Assembly: GCF_000411975.1 (NCBI RefSeq)
Contig: NZ_ASXG01000014.1
Coordinates: 1 to 64,000, forward strand
DNA from: Amycolatopsis orientalis DSM 43388
GTDB lineage: Bacteria; Actinomycetota; Actinomycetes; Mycobacteriales; Pseudonocardiaceae
Direction: 5' to 3'
DNA: 64,000 nt
This document shows positions 15,473 to 24,369 of the stretch, piece by piece (position 1 is the stretch's first letter; each line of letters begins with the position of its first letter). Position numbers and translations under genes: made by a program. Under the pieces are notes generated by a model, which saw nothing but the letters and a program-made list of their open reading frames with translations, did not search any database and was not told the origin of the DNA.

Positions 15473-16713
15473 CACGAACCGCCCAGCAACGCGCCGAGCC
15501 CGCCCTTCACCGGCGCGGTCAGCTGCCCCAGCAGGCCCGGCAGCTGCTGCTGCGAGCCCTGATCCGAAGGCGCGGAAGCCTGGGGCGCAGCCGGAATCGC
15601 GGGCGGCTTCCCCGCATACGGCGCGTTCTGCGCCCCGCGCACCTCGACCGGGCTGCCCGGCGGTTCCGCACAGTAAGCGTTCATGTTGACCGGCGCTTCG
15701 CTCGTGTCGTTGGCCGGACGCTGCTTCGTGCCCTCGTACCCCTTCGTGCACGAATGCGGATCGAAGAAGTTGAACACCACCCCGAGGTGCCCGGTGCCGT
15801 CCGGAGAGGTCGTCGGCGAGAACGCCGAGATCACCGGGTACGCCACCAGCAGCTCCTCGATCGCGTCCTTCCGCATCGACGTGACCTGCGCGGTGGTGAG
15901 CGAGTTCGCGAACAGCACCCCGAGGTCGGTTCCGGAGGTGGCGAGCACGTCGCTGATCTGGCGGCTCAGCTGCGGAGCCTCGTCGATCACCTTGCGGATC
16001 GCCGGATCCGACGACTTCAGCTGCCCGGCGATCGTCTTGAGTCCCGACGCGAACGCCGTGATGTTCTGCGCCTGCCGCTCCTGCGTCGCGAAGACCGTGC
16101 GCGAATTCGCCAGCAACCCCTGCGTGTCCGGCACGTACTGGGCGGCCGTCGCGGTGAGCGAACTGGTGCTGTCCAGCAGTTTCTGCAGCTGCGGCCCGGA
16201 ACCGGCGAACGCGTCGTACGTCTCGTCCACCACGGTCTTCAACGAGTCCGGATGGACGCTCGCGACCAGGCCGTCGAGATGCGTCAGCACCGAATCCGGC
16301 GTCGCGGGCAGCGACGTGCGGTCCTGCGTGATCACCGACCCGTCCTCCAGATACGGCCCGGATTCGCGGTCCGGCAGCAGGTCCACGAACTGCTCCCCCA
16401 CCGCCGAGCGGTTCGCCACCTGCGCGTGCAGCGCGGACGGGATGTCCGGGCCGCCGGAGTCGATGTCCAGCCGGACGTCGATGCCGTGCGGCGTGAGCGT
16501 CATCGCCCCGACCCGGCCGACCGTGACGCCGCGGTACGCGACCTCGGAGTTCACGAAAACCCCGCCGGAATCCGGCAATTCGAGCGTCACGTGATAGCCG
16601 CGGTTGCCGAAGATCCGGTCGAGACCGGCGTAGTGGCCGCCCGCGTACGTCACCGACACCACGGCGATCACGAAGAACACCAGCAGCTGGATCCGGGTTT
16701 TGCGCGTGGTCAT
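15472..16713 (-). CDS. mceF: MceF, steroid-importer subunit
   Basis: The product has 413 residues. An N-terminal membrane anchor (about 8-28) is followed by the MCE/MlaD domain (about 40-120; GVFVNSEVAYRGVTVGRVG), a long helical region with heptad-like character, and a Pro/Gln-rich tail ending in GLGALLGGS. Known: six Mce proteins form a hexameric tunnel carrying lipids, here probably sterols, across the envelope. It is last of the six in order. ATGA overlap with mceE and a one-base overlap with the downstream gene show tight coupling. Confidence 0.88.
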   Translation of the reverse strand: MTTRKTRIQLLVFFVIAVVSVTYAGGHYAGLDRIFGNRGYHVTLELPDSGGVFVNSEVAYRGVTVGRVGAMTLTPHGIDVRLDIDSGGPDIPSALHAQVANRSAVGEQFVDLLPDRESGPYLEDGSVITQDRTSLPATPDSVLTHLDGLVASVHPDSLKTVVDETYDAFAGSGPQLQKLLDSTSSLTATAAQYVPDTQGLLANSRTVFATQERQAQNITAFASGLKTIAGQLKSSDPAIRKVIDEAPQLSRQISDVLATSGTDLGVLFANSLTTAQVTSMRKDAIEELLVAYPVISAFSPTTSPDGTGHLGVVFNFFDPHSCTKGYEGTKQRPANDTSEAPVNMNAYCAEPPGSPVEVRGAQNAPYAGKPPAIPAAPQASAPSDQGSQQQLPGLLGQLTAPVKGGLGALLGGS

Positions 16714-17909
16714 CAGCCGCCTCCCGTCAGACCGCCGAGCAACCCGCCCAGCACGCCGCCGTAACCCGGCTTCGTCCCGCCCGCGGGCGGCGGAGTGGCG
16801 GGCAGCGGCAACGGCAGCTGCGGCGTTCCCTGCCCGGCGACCGGCGGAGTGGCGCCCGTCGCCGGCGGCGCCGGCAGCTGGAACGGCGGTTGCGACGAGT
16901 TCGTGAAGTTCTGCACCAGCTTGTCGAGATCGAGGTCGACCCGCGCGTCGACGTTCGCGTAGTCGCCCTTGATCACGTTGCCCGCGTAGTCCGGGAACGG
17001 GTAGGTGAGCAGGATCCGCAGCGCGTTCGGCAGGTCCTGGCCCGCCGCGCTGAGCTGGCGCAGCGTCGGCTCCAGCGCCTTGAGGTTCGCGACGAGCTGG
17101 TCCCGGCTGCGGTTCACCGTGTCGACCGCGACGCTGGACAGCTTGTTCAGCGCGTTCAGCATCCCCACGAGCTGGTCGCGCTGGTCGGCGACGATCTTCA
17201 GCCCCGGCGCGAGTTTGTCCAGCGCGGTGGCGAGATTCTGCTTCTGCCCGGCCAGCGTCGTGGACAGCTTGTCCAGCCCGTCGATGGCGCGAAGGATCTC
17301 GCCCTTGTGCCCGTCGAGCTGGGTGGCCAGTTCGTCCACTCGGGACAGCAGAGCGCGCATCTGCGGTTCGTTGCCCGACAGCGCGTCGTTGAGTTCGTGG
17401 CTGATGTTCTGCAGCTGGTCGACGCCGCCGCCGTTGAGCAGCAACGACAACGCGCCCAGCACCTCTTCGATCTCCGGGTTGCGGTTCGTGCGCCCGAGCG
17501 GGATCTGCGCCCCGTCTGCGAGCCTCCCCGCCGGTTTCTCCGCGGTCGGCGCGCTCAGCTGCACGAACTTCTCGCCGAGCAGGCTGGACTGGCGCAGTTC
17601 GGCCCGCGCGTTGGCAGGCAGCTGGACGTCGCCGTTCACCGTCATCGACACGAGCGCGGACCGGGTGTCCGGGGTGAGCGCGATGCGGTCGATCCGGCCG
17701 ACCGCGACGTCGTTCACCTTCACGTTCGCCTGCGGCACCAGGTCCAGCACGTCGGTGAACAACGCCGTGACGTGGTACGGATGGTCGCCGACGTCCGGAC
17801 CGCCGGGCAGCGGCGTCGAGTACAGCCCGTTGAACCCGCCGTCGCTGCACCCGGCGAGCACCAGCACCCCGGCGAGCACGCCCGCGAGTCGTTTGCGGAG
17901 GCGTTTCAC
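16713..17909 (-). CDS. mceE: MceE lipoprotein, steroid-importer subunit
   Basis: The product has 398 residues. It has a clear lipoprotein signal: basic start, hydrophobic stretch and lipobox LVLAGC with Cys21. The MCE domain follows (about 45-125), then a helical rod containing LDKLSTTLAGQKQNLATALDKL, and a Pro-rich tail ending in Gly/Leu repeats. In mycobacteria the fifth Mce gene is likewise the lipoprotein (LprN in mce4), which supports the assignment. The GTG at 17909 overlaps the mceD stop. The C-terminal LGGLLGG motif resembles that of MceF. Confidence 0.88.
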   Translation of the reverse strand: MKRLRKRLAGVLAGVLVLAGCSDGGFNGLYSTPLPGGPDVGDHPYHVTALFTDVLDLVPQANVKVNDVAVGRIDRIALTPDTRSALVSMTVNGDVQLPANARAELRQSSLLGEKFVQLSAPTAEKPAGRLADGAQIPLGRTNRNPEIEEVLGALSLLLNGGGVDQLQNISHELNDALSGNEPQMRALLSRVDELATQLDGHKGEILRAIDGLDKLSTTLAGQKQNLATALDKLAPGLKIVADQRDQLVGMLNALNKLSSVAVDTVNRSRDQLVANLKALEPTLRQLSAAGQDLPNALRILLTYPFPDYAGNVIKGDYANVDARVDLDLDKLVQNFTNSSQPPFQLPAPPATGATPPVAGQGTPQLPLPLPATPPPAGGTKPGYGGVLGGLLGGLTGGG

Positions 17910-19102
17910 TTGGCGCCTCCGGGTTTCTGCGTCAGCACGTCCGACAACGGCAGCGGCAACGGCGGCAGCTGGCCGTTCTGCAGCGAGTTCAGCGCCTGCG
18001 GGATGGACGGCAGCTTGAGCGTGCCGTCGAGCACCGGCGCGAGCTTCTTGCAGATGGCGCCGAGCGCGTCCGGCACATGCTTCGGCGTGCCCGCGCTGAT
18101 CAGCCGGCAGACGGTCAGGATCGGCGGGTTGGTGATCTCGTTCAGGTTGTCGCGCACCGCGATCGTCCCGGACGCCGCGTCGTAGGTGTTGATGAAGTTC
18201 GTCGCCCCGGTCGGCGCGATGTCGAGCACCTCGGCGAGCGCGGCCCGCTGGTCCACCAGCACCTTGGTGAGCGAGGCCAGTTTGGCCACATTGGACGAAA
18301 GCCCGTTCTTGTTGTCCGCCACGAACTGCTTCACGTCCTGCAGCGAGGCGGACAGCGAATCGAGCGCGGCCCCGACGTCGTGCGAATCGTCGGCGAGGAA
18401 CCCGCTGACGTCCGCGAGCCGCTGGTAGAACTCGTTCAGCTGACTGTCGCTTTGGGACAGTGCGGCGGTGAAGGAGTTCAGGTTCTTCACCGTGGAGAAC
18501 AGGTCGTCCTTCGAATCGTCGAGCGTGCCGGCCAGTTCGGCGAGCCTCGTGACGGTCGAGTTCAGGTCCTTGCCGTTGCCCTTGAGGTTGGCCGCGGCGG
18601 TGTCCAGCAGATCGGAGAACGCGCCGTTTTTGTTGGCCCCGTTGGGCCCGAGCGCGGTGGACAGCTTGTCGAGACTCGCGTACAGGTCGTCCAGTTCGAC
18701 CGGCGTCGCGGTTTTGTCGCGCGCCAGCACGGTTCCGCTCGCGATCGTCGGACCGCTGTCGTACGCCGGGGTCAGCTGGACGTACCGGTCGCTCACCAGG
18801 CTCGGCGCGACGACGACCGCGCCGACGTCCTTCGGGATCGGCACGTCGTCGTTGACCTTCATGTCCACGCGCACCGCTTGGCCCGCGGGCGTCACCGCGG
18901 TGACCTCGCCGACCGCGACGCCCAGCACCCGCACCGACGAACCGGCGTAGAGGCCGACGGTTTTGCCGAAGTAGGCCGAGATCTTCGTGCCGCCGGTGTC
19001 GCGCAGCACGAGATAGATGCCTGCGGTGAGCAGGAGGGCAGCCACGCAGGCGAGGGAAAGCCAGGTGACGAGGGAGCGGCGGGGCTTGGTGTCTACTGTC
19101 AT
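17906..19102 (-). CDS. mceD: MceD, steroid-importer subunit
   Basis: The product has 398 residues. It has an N-terminal membrane helix (about 12-33), an MCE domain (about 40-118; VGLYAGSSVRVLGVAVGEV), a helical region built of D/S-rich repeats, and a C-terminal segment with CRLISAGTPKHVPDALGAIC that could form a disulfide. It is the only gene in the set whose start (ATG 19102) is not joined to the previous stop: 76 bases separate it from mceC, and a perfect palindrome fills the gap. Its translation therefore needs its own initiation site. Confidence 0.87.
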   Translation of the reverse strand: MTVDTKPRRSLVTWLSLACVAALLLTAGIYLVLRDTGGTKISAYFGKTVGLYAGSSVRVLGVAVGEVTAVTPAGQAVRVDMKVNDDVPIPKDVGAVVVAPSLVSDRYVQLTPAYDSGPTIASGTVLARDKTATPVELDDLYASLDKLSTALGPNGANKNGAFSDLLDTAAANLKGNGKDLNSTVTRLAELAGTLDDSKDDLFSTVKNLNSFTAALSQSDSQLNEFYQRLADVSGFLADDSHDVGAALDSLSASLQDVKQFVADNKNGLSSNVAKLASLTKVLVDQRAALAEVLDIAPTGATNFINTYDAASGTIAVRDNLNEITNPPILTVCRLISAGTPKHVPDALGAICKKLAPVLDGTLKLPSIPQALNSLQNGQLPPLPLPLSDVLTQKPGGAK

Positions 19103-19123
19103 GACAGTGCCCCCTTGAGTTCT

Positions 19124-19165
19124 CGTGAGTGTTCATGCCGGTTAGAACCGGCATGAACACTCACG
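19124..19165. repeat. Perfect 20-bp-arm palindrome inside the mce operon
   Basis: Arms at 19124-19143 and 19146-19165 (CGTGAGTGTTCATGCCGGTT and complement) are perfect, with a two-base centre AG. It lies between the mceC stop (19179) and the mceD start (19102), the only non-overlapping junction among the six mce genes. RNA from either strand would fold into a long hairpin. Confidence 0.85.
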
Positions 19166-19178
19166 ACGAGCCGAGCGG

Positions 19179-20210
19179 TCATCGTCCACCCATCCCCTGA
19201 TCCGGCGCGGAGATCGGCGGCGTGCAGCCCTCCGGGTTGATCGACAGCCCGCCCGCCGTGATCGTCGGCGGCAGCAAACCGCACAGATACCCCTCGAACC
19301 AGCGCCCGTTGCCGGTCGCGTTCGCGCCGACCCGGGCGAACGGGGCCATCAGCTGCAGGCTCCGGTCGAGGTTGCCCTGGTTGCGCTGCAGCACGTCGGT
19401 CACCTTCCCGAGCGCGGCGAGCGTCGGCCCGAGCTGCGTGCGGTTGTCCGCGACCAGCCCGGACAGCTGCTTGGAGATCTCCTGCGTGCCCTTGAGCAGC
19501 GTGCTGATCTGCTCGCGGCGCTGCTGCAGTTCGGTCAGCAGCAGGTTGCCGTCGCTGATCACCTGCTGCAGCTGCGCGTTCCGGTCGGACAACGTCTTCG
19601 AGATCTTGCTCGTGTTGGCCAGCAGCGCGTGCAGATCGGCGTCGCGCGAGGACACTGTCTTCGACAACGCCGACAGCCCGGACAGCGTGTCCTTCAAGTA
19701 CTGCGGACTGTCCTTGAGGGAATCCGACAGCGCCGTGAAGCTCTGCGCGAGCTGCTTGGTGTCGATGTCTCCGACCGTGGTGGACAGCTGGTTGAACGCG
19801 TCCTGCAACTGGAACGGCGTCCGCGTGCGCTGCACCGGAATCGTGTCTCCGGGCTGCTGCGTGCCGCTGCCCTTCGTGTCCAGCGCGAGGTACTTCTCCC
19901 CCAGCAGCGTCTTGATCTCGATCGAGGCCGTGGAGGCGTCGCCGACGCGCACGCCCTTCACCCGGAACTTCACCAGCACCTGCTTGTGCCCCAGTTCCAC
20001 CGAGGTCACCTGCCCGACCTTGACGCCTGCCACCTGCACCTCGTTGTCCGGCGCGAGCCCGGCGGACTCGGCGAACGCCGCGGTATAGGTGGTGCCGTTG
20101 CCGAACATCGGGATGCTGTCGGAAAAGTACGTCACGGCGGTGATCAGCACGATGAGCACGAGCGTCACCGCGCCGACGCTCGCCTGGTTCCGGTCCTTCA
20201 GCCGCTTCAC
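19179..20210 (-). CDS. mceC: MceC, steroid-importer subunit
   Basis: The product has 343 residues. It has an N-terminal membrane helix (about 10-30), an MCE domain (about 36-115; SAGLAPDNEVQVAGVKVGQV), a long helical rod, and a C-terminal part with GNGRWFEGYLCGLLPP and a second Cys near the end (EGCTPP). The GTG at 20210 is used because it overlaps the mceB stop (GTGA) and starts just before the membrane helix. A longer upstream reading would overlap mceB heavily and is rejected. Confidence 0.87.
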   Translation of the reverse strand: MKRLKDRNQASVGAVTLVLIVLITAVTYFSDSIPMFGNGTTYTAAFAESAGLAPDNEVQVAGVKVGQVTSVELGHKQVLVKFRVKGVRVGDASTASIEIKTLLGEKYLALDTKGSGTQQPGDTIPVQRTRTPFQLQDAFNQLSTTVGDIDTKQLAQSFTALSDSLKDSPQYLKDTLSGLSALSKTVSSRDADLHALLANTSKISKTLSDRNAQLQQVISDGNLLLTELQQRREQISTLLKGTQEISKQLSGLVADNRTQLGPTLAALGKVTDVLQRNQGNLDRSLQLMAPFARVGANATGNGRWFEGYLCGLLPPTITAGGLSINPEGCTPPISAPDQGMGGR

Positions 20211-21244
20211 GGGCCACACCTCGGCGCGCGTTCGGTGCCGGGGATCGGGACGATCGGCAGCGTCACGTCCAGCGAGGAAATGCCGACGGTGCCTTCGATC
20301 CCGCACAGGTAGTAGTTGAACCAGCTGCCGTAGCTCAGGGTCCGGGTGAACTTCTCCAGGTTGCCCGGCAGCACCTGCAGCAGATGCTCGACGAGCGGCT
20401 GCGCGTCGTTGAGGTTGTTCGACAGCTTCCCGAGCTGGGTCACGTCCTGCTGCACCGCGGGACGCGCGTCGGCGAGCAGGCCCGCGGTCGCGTTGGTCAG
20501 GTCGCCCAGCGCGCCCACCGCGTCGCCGATCGGCTTGCGCTGCTCGGCCAGACCGCTCACCAGCCGCTGCGTCTGGTCGACGAGGTCGCCGAGCTGCGGG
20601 CCGCGCGCGTTGACCGTGCTGAGCACCTGGTTGAGGTTGTCGATGACCTGCCCGATCACCTTGTCCTTGCCCGCGATCGCCGTCGTGATCGACGCGGTGT
20701 GCGACAGCAGGCTGGTGATCGTGCCGCCCTCGCCCTGGAAGACCTGCACGATCTCGGCGGAAAGCTGGTTGACCTCCTTCGGGTCCAGCGCCTTGAACAG
20801 CGGTTTGAACCCGTTGAACAGCACGGTCAGGTTGAGCGCCGGTTTCGTCCGCTCCGGCGGGATGGTGTCGCCGGGAGACAGCGTGTCGCCGCCGCTGACG
20901 TCGGTGCCGAGCGAGAGGTAGCGCTGGCCGACGAGGTTGCGGTACTTGATGGTCGCGGTGGCGAGCGAGGGCAGCTTGTACGCCGATTCGACGAGGAAGC
21001 GCACCTCGGCGTAGTTCTGCTCGCCCTGGTCGACCCCGATCGACTCGACCTGGCCGACCTTCACGCCGGAGATGCGCACGTCGTCGCCGGCCTGCAGACC
21101 GGACGCGTCGGTGAACTTCGCGACGTACGACGCGGTGTCGCCGAAGTTCGTGTTCGCGATCGTGGTGGCCAGCACCCCGGTCAGCAGCACGGTGACCAGG
21201 GCGAAGACGGCGATTTTGACCAGTGCCGGAACGAACGACCTCAT
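20207..21244 (-). CDS. mceB: MceB, steroid-importer subunit
   Basis: The product has 345 residues. It has an N-terminal membrane helix (about 9-28), an MCE domain (about 38-118; ASGLQAGDDVRISGVKVGQV), a helical middle, and a C-terminal segment with YGSWFNYYLCGIEGTVG plus a final Cys (APRCGP), like the other Mce B/C proteins. ATG at 21244 overlaps the mceA stop (ATGA) and is only a few bases from the Gly/Leu-rich MceA end. Role: one ring subunit of the hexameric lipid tunnel. Confidence 0.87.
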   Translation of the reverse strand: MRSFVPALVKIAVFALVTVLLTGVLATTIANTNFGDTASYVAKFTDASGLQAGDDVRISGVKVGQVESIGVDQGEQNYAEVRFLVESAYKLPSLATATIKYRNLVGQRYLSLGTDVSGGDTLSPGDTIPPERTKPALNLTVLFNGFKPLFKALDPKEVNQLSAEIVQVFQGEGGTITSLLSHTASITTAIAGKDKVIGQVIDNLNQVLSTVNARGPQLGDLVDQTQRLVSGLAEQRKPIGDAVGALGDLTNATAGLLADARPAVQQDVTQLGKLSNNLNDAQPLVEHLLQVLPGNLEKFTRTLSYGSWFNYYLCGIEGTVGISSLDVTLPIVPIPGTERAPRCGP

Positions 21245-22596
21245 TTCAGCTCCACCTCCGCCCCGCGGTACAGCGGTCCGACCAGCAGCGCCGACCAGCC
21301 CGGCACGTTGTCCGGCGTGGTGTTCAGCGTCGGCGAGGCCAGCAGGTCGAGCAGCTTCTGCTCGTCGGCCGACCCGGCGATGCTCGGCGCGCCGCCGGTC
21401 GAGCCGGACCCGCCGGGCAACGGGCCGTTCGTGAAGTCGCCGGGCAGCGTCCCGTCCGGATCGTGCGGCGGCGCGGGCTTGGTCGACCCGTCCTTCACCG
21501 CGCCGTCCGGCGGATACTGCGGCCAGCGCCCGGGTTTCGGCACCTGCGGGTAGCAGCGCGGGCCGCGCTTGTCGTCGTACTTCGGCTCGTCGACGCCGGG
21601 CAGGTACTTGCCGCGGCTCGCCGAGAACTCGATCGTCACGCGGCTGACCTCCGGATGCGCGGTGCCCTTGCCGAACGCCAGCTCGGCGTTCGGCACCGAC
21701 CCGGCGAGCTGCTTGAGCAGGCACGGGTATTCCGGCGCGTACTTCGCGAGCACGTCGAGCGTGGGCTGCACGGCGGTGGTGAGGCGGATGATGTTGTCCT
21801 TGTTGACTTCCAGGAAGCGCGTCAGGTCGGTGGCGGTGCCGGTCACCGAGGAGTACAGATCGGTCAGGCCGCGCTGTTTCTCCACGATGGTCTGCGTCGT
21901 CGTGGTCAGGTCCGCCAGCGCCTGCAGCGCGTCCGGCGCGGCCTTGTCGTAGATGCCGGAAACGTTGGCCAGCCCGGTGATGTCGGCCTTCAGGTCGGGC
22001 AGCGACGGGTTGAGCTTGCCGAGGTAGTCCGACAGCTGGGTCAGCGTCTCGCCGAGCTTCTTGCCGCGCCCGTCGAGAGCGGCGGACACGGCGTTGAGCG
22101 TGCTCGAAAGCTTCTCCGGCTGCACCGCCTGCAACAGCGGCATGACGTGGTTGAGCACCTGCTCCAGCTCGATCGCGGTGCTGCTGCGGTCCTGCGGGAT
22201 GACGTCGCCCGCCTTGATCGGCCGCTGCGGCCGCTCGGGCAGCTGGAGCGCGACATACCGTTCGCCGAACAGGGTTTTCGGCAGCAGCCGCGCCGAGACG
22301 TTCGACGGGATCACGTCGGTCTTGTCCGGCTGCAGCGCCAGTTCCAGCTCCGCGTGGTCGCCGGCCGGCCGCACGTCGCGGATCTCGCCGACGAGCATGC
22401 CGCGCACCTTCACGTCGCCGCCGACGCGCAGCTGGCTGCCGACGTGGTCGGTCTCCAGCTTCACCAGCGTGACCGGCGTGAACACCTTGCGGTAGGCCGC
22501 GATCGTCGTGGTGAAGAACAACGCCGCGACGACCAGGAAAACCAGCCCCAGCAGCTGGTACTGGAGCCGTTTGCGCAACTCTCGGCGGGTGCTCAT
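21241..22596 (-). CDS. mceA: MceA, steroid-importer subunit
   Basis: The product has 451 residues, the longest of the set. It has an N-terminal membrane helix (about 15-35), an MCE domain (about 42-125; GSQLRVGGDVKVRGMLVGEI), a helical rod and a long Pro/Gly/Asp-rich C-terminus that ends in GPLYRGAEVELK. The extended C-terminal tail follows the pattern of other MceA proteins. The start ATG (22596) overlaps the yrbEB stop by four bases. Position directly after the two permeases confirms it is the first mce gene. Confidence 0.88.
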   Translation of the reverse strand: MSTRRELRKRLQYQLLGLVFLVVAALFFTTTIAAYRKVFTPVTLVKLETDHVGSQLRVGGDVKVRGMLVGEIRDVRPAGDHAELELALQPDKTDVIPSNVSARLLPKTLFGERYVALQLPERPQRPIKAGDVIPQDRSSTAIELEQVLNHVMPLLQAVQPEKLSSTLNAVSAALDGRGKKLGETLTQLSDYLGKLNPSLPDLKADITGLANVSGIYDKAAPDALQALADLTTTTQTIVEKQRGLTDLYSSVTGTATDLTRFLEVNKDNIIRLTTAVQPTLDVLAKYAPEYPCLLKQLAGSVPNAELAFGKGTAHPEVSRVTIEFSASRGKYLPGVDEPKYDDKRGPRCYPQVPKPGRWPQYPPDGAVKDGSTKPAPPHDPDGTLPGDFTNGPLPGGSGSTGGAPSIAGSADEQKLLDLLASPTLNTTPDNVPGWSALLVGPLYRGAEVELK

Positions 22597-23453
22597 CCGG
22601 ATATCCGCACTGTCGTGTTCGCGCCCCAGATCGCGAGGCTCAGGAAGAAGTCCAGCACCGAGATCAGCACGATGGACGTGCGCACCGCCCGGCCGACCGC
22701 GATGCCCACCCCGGCCGGCCCGCCGGACGCGGTGTAGCCGTAGTAGCAATGGGAAAGGATCACCAGCACGCTGAACACGATCACCTTGGCGAACGACCAC
22801 AGCACGTCCTCCGGCGGGAGGAACAGCGTGAAGTAGTGGTCGTAGGTGCCCGCGGACTGGCCGTAGAGCCAGATGGTGATCTGCCGCGACGCGAGATACG
22901 AGGAGAGCAGGCCCACCGCGTACAGCGGGATCACCGCGGTGACGCCGGCGAGCACGCGCGTGGTGACCAGGTACGGCATGCTCGGCACGGCCATCACTTC
23001 GAGCGCGTCGATCTCCTCGGAGATCCGCATCGCGCCGAGCTGGGCGGTGAACCCGCAGCCGACGGTCGCCGACAGGGCGAGCCCGGCCGACAGCGGAGCG
23101 ACCTCGCGGGTGTTGAAGTAGGCCGAAATGAACCCGGTGAGCGCGGCGGTGCCGAGCTGGTTCAGCGCCGAATACCCCTGCAGGCCCACGATGAGACCGG
23201 TGAACAGCGTCATCCCGATCATCACGCCGAGCGTGCCGCCGATCACCGCGAGCCCGCCGGTGCCGAAGCAGACTTCGGTGAGCAACCGGGTGGTTTCGCG
23301 GCCGTAGCGGCGGATCGTGCGCGGCGACCAGGCCAACGCCCGGCCGTAGAAGGACAACTGCCTGCCGAGTCCTTCGAGACTCGCGCCGGGGCGCGCGATG
23401 ATCTCGAGCGTCCGGTCGGACGCGCGCGTCTGCTCGATCGGTTCGGCCGTCAT
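22593..23453 (-). CDS. yrbEB: YrbE/MlaE permease B of the steroid importer
   Basis: The product has 286 residues and is an MlaE-family integral membrane protein with about five hydrophobic segments. It contains the diagnostic EEIDALEVMAVPSMPYLVTTRV loop. Known: the two YrbE proteins form the membrane part of an Mce ABC-type importer and pair with a Mkl (MceG) ATPase encoded elsewhere; no ATPase gene is in this window. The ATG at 23453 sits two bases from the yrbEA stop; the stop overlaps mceA. Confidence 0.9.
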   Translation of the reverse strand: MTAEPIEQTRASDRTLEIIARPGASLEGLGRQLSFYGRALAWSPRTIRRYGRETTRLLTEVCFGTGGLAVIGGTLGVMIGMTLFTGLIVGLQGYSALNQLGTAALTGFISAYFNTREVAPLSAGLALSATVGCGFTAQLGAMRISEEIDALEVMAVPSMPYLVTTRVLAGVTAVIPLYAVGLLSSYLASRQITIWLYGQSAGTYDHYFTLFLPPEDVLWSFAKVIVFSVLVILSHCYYGYTASGGPAGVGIAVGRAVRTSIVLISVLDFFLSLAIWGANTTVRISG

Positions 23454-23454
23454 G

Positions 23455-24246
23455 TCACAACGCCTTCGGGGGCACGACTTTGAGGTACACGGCGGTCAGC
23501 ACGACGTTGATCAGGAACAGCAGCAGGAAGGTGATCACCACCGCCTGGTTCACCGCGTCGCCCACGCCCTTCGGCCCGCCCGCCGGGTTCAGCCCGCGGA
23601 ACGCGGCGACCACGCCCGCGACGAAGCCGTACAGGAACGCCTTGATCTCGCTGATCCAGAGGTCCGGCACCTGGGCGAGCGCGTTGAAGCTGGCCAGGTA
23701 CGCGCCCGGCGTGCCGCCCTGCAGGACCACGTTGAAGAAGTAGCCGCCGAGCACGCCGACCACGCTGACCAGGCCGTTGAGCAGCACCGACACGACGATC
23801 GCGGCGAGCACCCTCGGCACCACGATGCGCTGCACCGGGTTGACCCCGAGCACCTCCATCGCGTCGATTTCCTCGCGGATCTTGCGCGCGCCGATGTCGG
23901 CACAGACCGCGCTTCCCCCGGCTCCGGCCACCAGCAGCGCCGTGATCAGCGGGCTCGCCTGCTGCACGATGGCGAGCGCGCTGGCCGCGCCGGTGAAGGA
24001 CTGCGCGCCGATCTGCGTGGTCAGCGATCCGAGCTGCAGCGCGATGACCGCGCCGAACGGGATCGCGACCAGAGCCGTCGGCAGGATGGTCACGCTCGCG
24101 AAGAACCAGCACTGCTGGATCCATTCGCGGAACTGGAACGGACGCTTGAAGATCGCCCGCAGGACCTCCCAGGACAGCGTGGCGAGCCGGCCGACCTGGG
24201 TCAGCGCCGCGGTGCCCGGGAGAGTGACCGAGCCGCTTCCGCCCAC
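23455..24246 (-). CDS. yrbEA: YrbE/MlaE permease A of the steroid importer
   Basis: The product has 263 residues with an MlaE fold: several membrane segments, an EEIDAMEVLGVNPVQRIVVPR loop and the GPKGVGDAVNQAVV end pattern. The GTG at 24246 has a GGAGG site a few bases upstream. It begins the transporter part of the operon. A 123-bp gap separates it from the SDR at 24370, which may hold a second promoter; I see no clear operator there. Partner: the YrbEB permease and an unlinked ATPase. Confidence 0.9.
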   Translation of the reverse strand: MGGSGSVTLPGTAALTQVGRLATLSWEVLRAIFKRPFQFREWIQQCWFFASVTILPTALVAIPFGAVIALQLGSLTTQIGAQSFTGAASALAIVQQASPLITALLVAGAGGSAVCADIGARKIREEIDAMEVLGVNPVQRIVVPRVLAAIVVSVLLNGLVSVVGVLGGYFFNVVLQGGTPGAYLASFNALAQVPDLWISEIKAFLYGFVAGVVAAFRGLNPAGGPKGVGDAVNQAVVITFLLLFLINVVLTAVYLKVVPPKAL

Positions 24247-24369
24247 CGCACCTCCCAGTAGTCACCCCCGAGTCTTGCCCATCCCCGCCCGCCGATTTCG
24301 GTTAGCGGTGTTCACTCCCGTCCCTTCGGCCCCCAGCCGTCACCCTAGGCGCACCAGCACCGGACGACC

